A DNA stretch of 64,000 nucleotides from Bryopsis sp. KO-2023 (taxonomy: Eukaryota; Chlorophyta; Ulvophyceae; Bryopsidales; Bryopsidaceae), in the NCBI GenBank assembly GCA_030272585.1, contig BSYQ01000007.1, positions 2,670,001 through 2,734,000 of the forward strand, given 5' to 3'. The notes below the pieces were generated by a model. That model was not told where the DNA came from, made no database searches, and saw only the letters and a program-made list of their open reading frames with translations. Below are positions 11,318 through 22,200 of the stretch, piece by piece (position 1 is the first letter of the stretch; every line of letters begins with the position of its first letter). The translations under genes were made by a program, and so were the position numbers.

Positions 11318-13336
11318 ATGGAAGGCAGGGTGACCTCCGAGGATGCACTGATACAAGATGAACTCAGGCGGCACTCCTACGGGATTCTGTCGCACCTGAA
11401 GGAGCGAGAGTTGGACGAGCGGGGTAAGGTGAAGAGATTCGTGCTTCGAGCGATGGAGCTGCAAGAGGCGTCACAGCGCTTGGACTGCGCGGACGTCCTG
11501 ATTCGTGGTTTTCGAAGAGGGGCGTTCGACCCCGTCAGTTTGAAGCGTGAGCTGATCTACCATCGGCTTTTGAAGCACAATTGGCTGGCGAGACTCAAGC
11601 GTGTTTTCCTGACGGACAGTTTTCTGTGCGTGGTGCTGGAATACGTCCGCGACGGGACGCTCATGAAACGGGTGAAGGACGTCGGGGGGTTGCCGGAACA
11701 AACCGCTCGGTGGCTGTTTCAGCAAGCGATTTGCGCTGTTCAGTTTTGTCATTCGAGAGGGCTAGCGCACAGGTGCGGGGTGAATGCATGGATTTGTTGC
11801 TAACAACAAGAACCAACAAGAACCAACAAGAAGCGTGTGGATCACGTGCCCATGTGGGGGTAGCTTTTTTTTTGGTATCATTTCAATCGCGTGCGATTGG
11901 TTTTCGTCACACGAACGAACGGGTGACGACGCCAAGCCAAACCAAACCAAACCAAGAATATAAAAGTTGGGATGACGCCAACTTTAGTCCTGTGCGATCA
12001 TTTTCGTAGTTAACGAGCTGCGCGCGTCGTCCCCCTGTCATTTGTTAGAGTTTTGAAATCATTCAGGCCAGAGTCGGCTATCCAGGGCAGGAAAGACTTT
12101 GTCAGACCTGCAGTTCAGATTACTTTTGGGATTACTTTTACTTTTTTTTTTTACTCCAACTTTTAATTTTTTTTGTGACTGTTTTTTTTTACTTTTACCT
12201 TGAAGGAAACCAAAAAAAAACAAAATCTGATGCTGGACATTGTAGCCCCCTGTCCTGTGTCAGTCGATGAAACGATCCTGAGAACAAAACATGATTTTGT
12301 TTATTCTTTATTCTTTCTTTCTTTTTGGTTTTTCACAACATCCTTTTTCTTTTTTCACATAGAGATTTTCTTAAAGCAGAACTCCTGATTTTCATTTCAT
12401 TTTTTTGCTTTGTGGGGTCCGTAAAGACTAAAGGGAGAAAATGAGGAAAAATGATTTCCATTTTTCCATATGGAAATCGTAACAGGTCCTCCACATCAAA
12501 TTTAACCAAAACGAATGAAATTGAATATGTCCCTATAGTGAGCACAAACCAGCCACAGTGTTCCTCTTTCACTCCAGAATGAATTTCAAAATCCCCTGAC
12601 CCTCCCTCCGTCTTTTATTCTTGAAAATATCAACCTACTCCACCCGGATCGACCTTTTTCAGTTTGTTCTGACGGCCCCATCACTGAGCGTCGAAAAACG
12701 CTTCTTGTTTTTCCCATATGGTTCTGTTCAACCAGGGACGTTCGATTGGAGAAATTCCTTTTGACGGTAGTGTCAAGCGTCCCCACATTGACCCTGTGCA
12801 ACTTTGGAATCACGTATCGAGCCGACTTCGACACGGATACCCGGCCCTTGTTGGGGAAACAAAAAGGATATACTGCCCCTGAAGTGGTGGCTTACACTTT
12901 GGGAAAACTGGCCAGCTACGATGGATGCAAAGCCGACATGTGGTCCTGCGGCATTTGCTTGTACGTGATGCTGTATAACAAGCTGCCTGACAGCGTTTCC
13001 CCAGTCAGACTGGATGGATGGTTGCGAGACGAAGACATGCTCCCCAGTAGTGCAGATTTGGACGGGCAGCTGGAGTGCCCAGCAGAGAGGAGCCACGATG
13101 GTGTGGAGATTTCGAAGGCAGCGATTGGAGTGTTGCGCGCGTTGCTGAGAGCAGACCCCAAGCAGAGGATGTCGATGGAAGAAATCTGGAGCAACCCTTG
13201 GTTTTTGGAGGAGTTGCCGGGGGGGCTGTTGGATTATAGCAAAAGGATAATGGAGGAACAGAAACAAAAGGTGGATGACGATGCTGAGAGCATCGATAGT
13301 TTTGTTGATCTTTTAGATGAGGCTGCGATGGGTTGA
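11318..13336 (+). CDS. Protein-kinase-fold protein, predicted pseudokinase
   Basis: Exons 11318-11772 and 12736-13336 give 351 residues. The 963-nt intron splits the Arg codon of the HRD motif (AG|G). The fold is clear: an alpha-C Glu in 'LKRELIYHRLLKH' (E78), hinge 'CVVLEYVRDGTL', HRD at 151-153, 'GYTAPE' ending at 201, 'ADMWSCGICLYVML' (D219) and 'ADPKQRMSMEEIWSNPWF'. The layout resembles the SNF1/SnRK2/CAMK side of the kinome. Key catalytic positions are altered. There is no glycine-rich loop in the N-terminal 60 residues. The VAIK lysine is Arg63 ('VLIRGF'), the catalytic-loop Asn is Lys158 ('HRDVRLEKFLL'), and DFG is NFG (Asn174). Only the HRD Asp is kept. I infer a scaffold or regulator rather than an active kinase. 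The intron is far longer than the other host introns here (62-345 nt). An unrecognised extra exon inside it cannot be excluded. Confidence 0.82.
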
Positions 13337-13640
13337 AAGGAAAAAGAAAAAAACGGGGAGGAGGTGAAAGAACTGGGGGGAGTTGAAACAGGATATGTTT
13401 AATAAAATCAATCCACAGCAAGCACTGCATCCGCCAAGATGAATATCATTTCGACACACCAGACCAACCCAATCAGTGAGAAAAACGAACAAGAGCTTTC
13501 CCCCCTCCATTCTTATCCGATCATTGTCGAGACTAAAAGTGGTGCAATGAAGTGAGAGATCTTTACCTGAAAGCACAACCCCCGTTGCTATCAATTCTGC
13601 GCCGGCTGTTGTGCCTTTTTTTTATTTAATCAAGTGCGCT
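13337..13640. other. Kinase gene 3' flank up to the repeat array
   Basis: AATAAA at 13401-13406 is a candidate poly(A) signal about 65 nt after the stop codon. Nothing else is recognisable before the first, left-truncated array unit. Confidence 0.45.
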
Positions 13641-13760
13641 TCCCACCACACTTTTTGGAAAATCGTAATGTAATGAAGATTTTTCTCTATTGAATCCCGA
13701 TCGCGAGGAGTTTGTCGAGGCTCTGGCCCCCGATCGAAATGTCCCTGCGTCGCCGGTCAC

Positions 13761-13835
13761 GCTCCGCGCGCGCATGTCTGATTTTCGAGGCGCCATGTCG
13801 GTCGACGCCGCTCGCATGGCGGACATGCGCGGAGC
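13761..13835 (+). repeat. Beta nested hairpin (representative copy)
   Basis: Outer arms are GCTCCGCGCGCGCATGTC and GACATGCGCGGAGC. Inner arms are CGCCATG (13791-13797) and CATGGCG (13815-13821), around a loop containing GTCGAC. Full or partly degraded copies follow most alpha stem-loops. In the unit at 25376 the loop changes to GGGCGACTCTGCCC, which adds a new GGGC/GCCC stem. Confidence 0.7.
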
Positions 13836-13924
13836 GCGGGTCCGACTCCCACGACTTTGCGAGTTTTCCAGGGCGCTGCGCGAAGCGAAAAGAAAAGGGA
13901 AAGTGAAGTAAAGTCGAAAACGAA

Positions 13925-14286
13925 AGGGCGAGGGAGCTGCGCGCTGCGCAGCGACCTGTCAGATCGACAGGGGTGATGGGCGAGGGAGCTGCGCAGCGCG
14001 CAGCGACCTGTCAAATTTACAGGTTTGATGGGCGCAGGTGTGATGGGCGAGGGAGCTGCGCGCTGCGCAGCGACCTGTCGAATCGACGGGTGTGATGGGC
14101 GAGGGAGCTGCGCGCTGCGCAGCGACTTGTTCAATTGAAAGGTCTGAGGGGCGAGGGAGCTGCGCAGCGCGCAGCGACCTTTCGAATTAGAAAGTGTGAT
14201 CGCTCAGGGAGCTGCGCGCTGCGCAGCGACCTGTCGAATTAGAAAGTGTGAGGGGCGAGGGTGCTGCGCGCTGCGCGCAGCGCCCT
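13925..14286 (+). repeat. Gamma tandem repeats, about 52-bp units (representative array)
   Basis: Seven units start GGGCGAGGGAGCTGCGC or a close variant. Each has a GC palindrome followed by a weaker stem such as CCTGTC...GACAGG and then GTGTGAT/GAG. The palindrome core occurs as GCTGCGCGCTGCGCAGC and as its exact reverse complement GCTGCGCAGCGCGCAGC in neighbouring units. Similar arrays follow at 14788-15134, 16911-17259 and 19758-20054, and degenerate ones fill most of the other units. Confidence 0.85.
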
Positions 14287-14463
14287 CTCCCAGGTCTGGT
14301 TCGCTAGAAGTTCGAAAAAAAAAAAAGAAAACGAAAAAGGGGTTACATAATGGAAAAAGGGAAATCGAATGGAACTTGCATTTTCTGATTCGCTGGGAGT
14401 TCGTTCGCTGGGAGTTCGTTCGCTGGGAGTTCGAAAAAAAAAAACAAAAAAAAACGAACAACT

Positions 14464-14535
14464 GTGACGTTCGATTTTCCTCTCTCCGTCGAAGCGATGA
14501 GACGGACCGGTTAATTGGAAAATCGGAATGTAATG
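14464..14535 (+). repeat. Alpha stem-loop, copy with C-G inner pair
   Basis: Left arm ends GATTTTCC and right arm starts GGAAAATC, a full match. The inner stem is TCCGTC (14485-14490) with GACGGA (14501-14506). The loop is GAAGCGAT with GA. Copies at 15317, 17442, 20237 and 19439 share this inner stem, though 19439 has a changed loop. Confidence 0.8.
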
Positions 14536-17500
14536 AAGATTTTTCTAGATTGAATCCCGATCGCGAGGAGTTTGTCGAGGCTCTGGCCCCCGATCGAAAT
14601 GTCCCTGCGTCGCCGGTCACGCTCCGAGGCCGCATGTCTGATTTTCGAGGCGCCATGTCGGTCGACGCCGCTCGCATGGCGGACATGCGCGGAGCGCAGG
14701 TCCGACTCCCACGACTTTGCGAGTTTTCCAGGGCGCTGCGCGAAGCGAAAAGAAAAGGGAAAATGAAGTAAAGTCGAAAACGAAAGGGCGAGGGAGCTGC
14801 GCGCTGCGCAGCGACCTGTCAGATCGACAGGGGTGATGGGCGAGGGAGCTGCGCAGCGCGCAGCGACCTGTCAAATTTACAGGTTTGATGGGCGCAGGTG
14901 TGATGGGCGAGGGAGCTGCGCGCTGCGCAGCGACCTGTCGAATCGATAGGTGTGAGGGGCGAGGGAGCTGCGCGCTGCGCAGCGACTTGTTCAATTGAAA
15001 GGTGTGAGGGGCGAGGGAGCTGCGCAGCGCGCAGCGACCTTTCGAATTAGAAAGTGTGATCGCTCAGGGAGCTGCGCGCTGCGCAGCGACCTGTCGAATT
15101 AGAAAGTGTGAGGGGCGAGGGTGCTGCGCGCTGCGCCCTCGCCCAGGTCTGGTTCGCTAGAAGTTCGAAAAAAAAAAAAGAAAACGAAAAAGGGGTTACA
15201 TAATGGAAAAAGGGAAATCGAATGGAACTTGCATTTTCTGATTCGCTGGGAGTTCGTTCGCTGGGAGTTCGTTCGCTTGGAGTTCGAAAAAAAAAACAAA
15301 AAAAAAACGAAAAACTGTGACGTTCGATTTTCCTCTCTCCGTCGAAGCGATGAGACGGACCGGTTAATTGGGAAATCGTAATGTAATGAAGATTTTCCTT
15401 GGATCAACAAAATGTCCCTCCACCCGCTTGGTGGGTTGCAGGGTACTAGCCCAAAGGCAAAATGTCCCTGCGTAGCCGGTCACGCTCCGAGCGCGCATGT
15501 CTGATTTTCGACGCGCCATGTCGGTCGACGCCGCTCGCATGGCGGACTTGCGCGGAGCGCAGGTCCGACTCCCCCGACTCTGCGAGTTTTCCAGGGCGCT
15601 GCGCGAAGCGAAAAGAAAAGGGAAAGTAGAGTAAAGTCGAAAACGAAAGGGCGAGGGAGCTGCGCGCTGCGCAGCGACCTGTCAGATCGACAGGGGTGAT
15701 GGGCGAGGGAGCTGCGCGCTGCGCAGCGACCCCTTAAAAAGTGTGAGGGGCTGCGCAGCTCGCTCCTTTTAAAACGTGTTGGGCGAGGTCGCTGCGCGCA
15801 GCGCAGCGACCTGTTAATTTTAAAAGTGTGATGGGTGAGGGTGGTGCGCGCAGCGCCAGGGAGCTGCGCGTAGCGCAGCGACCACTTGAATGAACTGATG
15901 GGACAGGGAGCTTCGAACTGAAAGGGCGAGGGAGCTGCGCGCTCTGCAGCGACGACTCAAAAAATGTGAGGGGCGAGGGAGTTAGGAAGTGTGATGGGCG
16001 TGGGTGCTGCGCGCTGCGCAGCTCGCTCCTTTTAAAATGTGATGGGCGAGGTCGCTGGGGGCAGCTCAGCGACCTGTTTAGTTAAAAAAAGTGATGGGTG
16101 AGGTCGCTGGGCACAGCGCAGCGACCACTTTAAAAGTGTGATGGTGAGGGAGCTGCGCGCTGCGCCTTGGGAAAGGGCGCTGCGCGACTGGCGCGACTTG
16201 GAAAAAACGAGGGCGCTGCGCGCGACGCCCTCGCGCAGATTTGGTTTCGAAAAAAAGAAAAAAAAAAAAACACGTTTTTTTTTAAGTCGCGCCAGTCCGA
16301 CTTCCGCGACTTGGAAAAAAACGAGGGTGCTGCGCGCAGCGCCCTAGCCCAGATCTGATTCGCTCGGAGTTAGAAAAAAAAAAAAAAAACCCAAGTTTTT
16401 TCCCTAGTCGCGCCAGTCCGACTTCTGGTTCGCTGGGAGTTCGAAACAAAAAAAAAACGAAAAAGGGGTTACCTAATGGAAAAAGGGAAATCGAATGTAA
16501 CTTACAGATTGTGGTTCTCTGGGAGTTCGTTCGCTGGGAGTTCGTTCGCTGGGAGTTCGAAAAAAAAACAAAAAAAAAACGAACAACTGTTACGTTCGAT
16601 TTCCCTCTCTCTGTCGAAGCGATGAGACAGACCGGTTAATTGGAAAATCGGAATGTAATGAAGATTTTTCTAGATTGAATCCCGATCGCGAGGAGTTTGT
16701 CGAGGCTCTGGCCCCCGATCGAAATGTCCCTGCGTCGCCGGTCACGCTCCGAGGCCGCATGTCTGATTTTCGAGGCGCCATGTCGGTCGACGCCGCTCGC
16801 ATGGCGGACATGCGCGGAGCGCAGGTCCGACTCCCACGACTTTGCGAGTTTTCCAGGGCGCTGCGCGAAGCGAAAAGAAAAGGGAAAATGAAGTAAAGTC
16901 GAAAACGAAAGGGCGAGGGAGCTGCGCGCTGCGCAGCGACCTGTCAGATCGACAGGGGTGATGGGCGAGGGAGCTGCGCAGCGCGCAGCGACCTGTCAAA
17001 TTTACAGGTTTGATGGGCGCAGGTGTGATGGGCGAGGGAGCTGCGCGCTGCGCAGCGACCTGTCGAATCGATAGGTGTGAGGGGCGAGGGAGCTGCGCGC
17101 TGCGCAGCGACTTGTTCAATTGAAAGGTGTGAGGGGCGAGGGAGCTGCGCAGCGCGCAGCGACCTTTCGAATTAGAAAGTGTGATCGCTCAGGGAGCTGC
17201 GCGCTGCGCAGCGACCTGTCGAATTAGAAAGTGTGAGGGGCGAGGGTGCTGCGCGCTGCGCCCTCGCCCAGGTCTGGTTCGCTAGAAGTTCGAAAAAAAA
17301 AAAAGAAAACGAAAAAGGGGTTACATAATGGAAAAAGGGAAATCGAATGGAACTTGCATTTTCTGATTCGCTGGGAGTTCGTTCGCTGGGAGTTCGTTCG
17401 CTTGGAGTTCGAAAAAAAAAACAAAAAAAAAACGAAAAACTGTGACGTTCGATTTTCCTCTCTCCGTCGAAGCGATGAGACGGACCGGTTAATTGGGAAA

Positions 17501-17792
17501 TCGAATGTAATGAAGATTTTCCTTAAGAGGACGGTTTTGTCCCCGCAGGGTACTAGCCCTGAGGGCGATTTTCCCTGCGTAGCCGGTCACGCTCCGAGCG
17601 CGCATGTCTGATTTTCGAAGCGCCATGTCGGTCGACGCCGCGCGCATGGCGGACATGCGCGGAGCCCAGGTCCGACTCTCCCGACTTTGCGATTCCAGGG
17701 CGAAAGGAAAGAAAAAAAAAAAAAAACTGGCGGAGAACGTGGGGGGAAGGCGCTGCGTGCACTTCACCACGTGAAAGAAGAGGCTGAACCGA

Positions 17793-18223
17793 GCGCTTAG
17801 CACTTTGTCGCGCTCGAAACGAGTGAGAAACGAGTGAGAAAACCCAGTTTCTTTTTTTTCACAGAAACTGGCGTAACTCCCTCGTTTCTCACCCGTTTTG
17901 AGCGCGACAAAGTGCTGAGTGCTCGAAAAAATGTCTCCCATACTTTTGTCCAGCTGTTTTTTCGATCGAAGTATCCGGAGAGTGATTCCGAGGACTCACC
18001 TGATGCATGCATTTTAAATGCACGTCGGAACCACTCCCAAGATATTTCGACTTGAAAAACGACCGGACAGAAGTATGGAGGACATTTTTTCGAGCACTCA
18101 GCACTTTGTCGCGCTCAAAACGGGTGAGAAACGAGGGAGTTACGCCAGTTTCTGTGAAAAAAGAAAAACTGGTTTTTCTCACTCGTTTCTCACTCGTTTC
18201 GCACGCGACAAAGTGCGACGCGC
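17793..18223. repeat. Giant nested palindrome (foldback), copy A
   Basis: An inverted repeat of about 430 bp centred near 18015 (TGCATTTTAAATGCA). The outer arms, ending near GCGCTTAGCACTTTGTCGCG and CGCGACAAAGTGCGACGCGC, are themselves each about 130-bp palindromes. The middle arms carry ATGTCTCCCATACTTTTGTCC and its inverse. No coding capacity is seen. It recurs at 18814 and 24561. Confidence 0.85.
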
Positions 18224-18451
18224 TTTCGGTGATCGCCAGGCATCTTGAAAAGGAAAGAGGCGCTGAGAGTTCGGAAAAAAAAAAAAAAAAAAAAACACGA
18301 AAAAACGCCTTGGGAAAGGGCGCTGCGCGAAGTACGACGCACTTTCGGTGATTGCAACCCACAAGTTCGTACGACTGTACTGCGCGCTGCGCCCTCGCCC
18401 AGGTCTGGTTCGCTGGGACTTCGAAAAAAAAAAAAAAAAAAACGAAAAACT

Positions 18452-18522
18452 GTTACATTCGATTTCCCTCTCTCTGTCGAAGCGATGAGACGGACCGGTT
18501 AATTGGAAAATCGGAGTGTAAC
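18452..18522 (+). repeat. Alpha stem-loop, copy with U.G inner wobble
   Basis: The inner stem is TCTGTC with GACGGA, so the variable pair is T opposite G. The ends also vary together: left GTTACATTC with right GAGTGTAAC, where most copies end GTAATG. The copy at 25218 has the same inner wobble. Confidence 0.75.
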
Positions 18523-18813
18523 GAAGATTTTTCTCTATTGGATCCCGATCGCGAGGAGTTTGTCGAGGCTCTGGCCCCCGATCGAAATGTCCCTGCGTCG
18601 CCGGTCACGCTCCGAGGCCGCATGTCTGATTTTCGAGGCGCCATGTCGGTCGACGCCGCTCGCATGGCGGACATGCGCGGAGCGCAGGTCCGACTCCCAC
18701 GACTTTGCGAGTTTTCCAGGGCGAAAGGAAAGAAAAAAATAAAAAAACTGGCGGAGAACGTGGGGGGAAGGCGCTGCGTGCACTTCACCACGTCGAAGAA
18801 GAGGCTGAACCGA

Positions 18814-19244
18814 GCACTCAGCACTTTGTCGCGCTGAAAACGAGTGAGAAACGAGGGAGAAAACCCAGTTTCTCTATTTTCACAGAAACTGGCGTAACTC
18901 CCTCGTTTCTCACCCGTTTTGAGCGCGACAAAGTGCTGAGTGCTCGAAAAAATGTCGCCCATACTTCTGTCCAGCTGTTTTTTCGATCGAAGTATCCGGA
19001 GAGTGATTCCGAGGACTCACCTGATGCATGCATTTTAAATGCACGTCGGAACCACTCCCAAGATATTTCGACTTAAAAAACGACCGGACAGAAGTATGGA
19101 GGACATTTTTTCGAGCACTTAGCACTTTGTCGCGCTCAAAACGGGTGAGAAACGAGGGAGTTACGCCAGTTTCTGTGAAAAAAGAAAAACTGGGTTTTCT
19201 CGCTCGTTTCTCACTCGTTTCGCACGCGACAAAGTGCGACGCGC
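18814..19244. repeat. Giant nested palindrome, copy B
   Basis: Same structure as copy A, centred near 19036, with scattered substitutions in both arms. It is followed by the same CTTTCGGTGATCGCCAGGCAT junction. Confidence 0.85.
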
Positions 19245-22200
19245 TTTCGGTGATCGCCAGGCATGTCGAAAAGGAAAGAGGGGCTGAGAGTTCGGAAAAA
19301 AAAAAAAAAACAAACGAAAAAACGCCTTGGGAAAGGGCGCTGCGCGAAGTACGACGCACTTTCGGTGATTGCAGCCCACGAGTTCGTACGATTGTACGAA
19401 AACGAAAGAAAAACGACGAAAGACGACCGTTTGGTTGGCGTTCGATTTTCCTCTCTCCGTCGCCGCTAAAAAGACGGACCGGTTAATTGGAAAATCGGAA
19501 TGTAATGAAGATTTTTCTAGATTGAATCCCGATCGCGAGGAGTTTGTCGAGGCTCTGGCCCCCGATCGAAATGTCCCTGCGTCGCCGGTCACGCTCCGAG
19601 GCCGCATGTCTGATTTTCGAGGCGCCATGTCGGTCGACGCCGCTCGCATGGCGGACATGCGCGGAGCGCAGGTCCGACTCCCACGACTTTGCGAGTTTTC
19701 CAGGGCGCTGCGCGAAGCGAAAAGAAAAGGGAAAATGAAGTAAAGTCGAAAACGAAAGGGCGAGGGAGCTGCGCGCTGCGCAGCGACCTGTCAGATCGAC
19801 AGGGGTGATGGGCGAGGGAGCTGCGCAGCGCGCAGCGACCTGTCAAATTTACAGGTTTGATGGGCGCAGGTGTGATGGGCGAGGGAGCTGCGCGCTGCGC
19901 AGCGACCTGTCGAATCGATAGGTGTGAGGGGCGAGGGAGCTGCGCAGCGCGCAGCGACCTTTCGAATTAGAAAGTGTGATCGCTCAGGGAGCTGCGCGCT
20001 GCGCAGCGACCTGTCGAATTAGAAAGTGTGAGGGGCGAGGGTGCTGCGCGCTGCGCCCTCGCCCAGGTCTGGTTCGCTAGAAGTTCGAAAAAAAAAAAAG
20101 AAAACGAAAAAGGGGTTACATAATGGAAAAAGGGAAATCGAATGGAACTTGCATTTTCTGATTCGCTGGGAGTTCGTTCGCTGGGAGTTCGTTCGCTTGG
20201 AGTTCGAAAAAAAAAACAAAAAAAAAACGAAAAACTGTGACGTTCGATTTTCCTCTCTCCGTCGAAGCGATGAGACGGACCGGTTAATTGGGAAATCGAA
20301 TGTTAATGAGATTTTTCTCTATTGGATCCCGATCGCGAGGAGTTTGTCGAGGCTCTGGCCCCCGATCGAAATGTCCTCGTAGCCGGTCACGCTCCGAGGC
20401 CGCATGTCTGATTTTCGAAGCGCCATGTCGGTCGACGCCGCTCGCATGGCGGACCTGCGCGGAGCGCGGGTCGGACTCCCACGACTTTGCGATTTTCTTC
20501 GCTTCGCGAAGAAAATCGCGAACTGGCGGAGAACGAGGGGGGAGGCGCTGCGCGAAGTGTTTCGTCTTGCCCCTGCGTCGAAACGTCTTCCTCTCACAGC
20601 CGGCCCTTGACCATTGACCATTGGAGGTCGACTGCAAGTGGTAATTTCGTTTTTTGGAGCTTCTATTTTCGAACATGTCGACCTGCGACCGTCTCCCTGG
20701 TAGACAGGCGACCACTGTTCTTTTTCTCTCGACCCTTAAGCAGGGGGTCTCTCTTTTTTCGAACGTTTTTGGAAGTCCAAGTAATTTTTCGCACAAATTC
20801 TGCAGGGATTTACCCCAGGGGGGGTCCAGAAGGGTTTTTTTTTTCCTTTTTTAGTCCAGTTGCGCCTGAAGGTCTTTCCAGGCAGTAGTTTCGAACCTTT
20901 CTGTTCGGTTCGTTCGTTTTCCGACCCTTTCTCCAGAGTCGGTGTTTTAGATTTAGATTTACAGGTTCTGGGGGATCCTGTTTTAGCTTTTCTCGTTCTT
21001 TTTCGTTTTCTCTGGGCTTTAGTCGTAAAAAAAAACCACTTAAAAAGTGTGATGGGCCAGGGAGCTGCGCGCTGCGCCTTGGGAAAGGGCGATGCGCGCA
21101 GCGCACCCCGACTGCAGCGACTTGGAAAAAACGAGGGCGAAAAAACGATCCTAAGTGCGATCCTAGCCTGGCATCGGAGTCGAACCGAACTTGACCCTTC
21201 CAGGCGGACGAAAGAGCAAGGAACCTCTGTTTTTCGCTAAAAAGGAGGTGGAGTTCACTGTAAAAAAAAACGGCGCTGACCTTTGACAATCGATGCTGCA
21301 GGCGACAAAAAGTGTGACTCCCCAGTGAGGTGGACGAGGAGTTTGCTGGAACGGAACGCTGGTGGGGAGCGTACTGGAACCCTGCGACTGGACTGCGCAG
21401 CCTTCGACAAGGAACGCTCTGGATCGTCAGAAAAGAGTGAAGCGCCACATGAGCGCGCAGCATCACCTGTGCAACACTGTGCAGGAGCGACCTGGGGGTC
21501 GTCAGGAAGGTGTGTGTGCGAGGCAGTTCGAAAAAGGGGAGCCTCAGGTCAGAAAAGGAGTGAAAAAGGGGACCCCAGAGTTACAGGTCTTTTCCTTGGA
21601 TCAACAAAATGTCCCTCCTCCCGTCGCTTGTAGGGTACTAGCCCACAGGCGAAATGTCCACCTGGCCGGTCACGCTCCGCGCTCGCATGTCGGATTTTCG
21701 AGGCGCCATGTCGGTCGACGCCGCTCGCATGGCGGACCGGCGCGCTGCTGCAGCGAAACTGCGCGGAGCGCAGGTCCGACTCACGCGACTTGGGTGGTTT
21801 CGAGGGCGCAAGAAAACAAAAAAAAAAACTGGCGGAGAACGAGGGGGGGAGGCGCAGCGCGAAGCGCGGCGCGGCACCTTCGAAACGGAAAGGGCGAGGG
21901 AGCTGCGCGCTGCGCAGCTCGCTCTTTTTGAATGGTGATGGGCGAGGTCGCTGGGGGCAGCCAGCGACCTATCAAATTAAAAAAGTGATGGTCGAGGTCG
22001 CTGGGCGCAGCGCAGCGACCACTTAGAAAGTGTGAAGGGCGAGGGAGCTGCGCAGCGCGCAGCGACCTGTTGAATCGACAGGTGTGAGGGGCGAGGGAGC
22101 TGCGCGCTGCGCAGCGATCTGTCAAATTGACAGGGGTGATGGGCGAGGGAGCTGCGCAGCGCGCAGCGACCTGTCGAATTAAGAGGTGTGATGGGCGAGG

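Noticed and set aside
13690..13911. Repeated 73-codon ORF ('MSDFRGAMSVDAARMADMRGA') across array units
   Set aside because: It overlaps the beta hairpin. Other copies carry indels that break the frame, and the opposite strand is equally open, so the conservation fits structure or recent duplication rather than protein.
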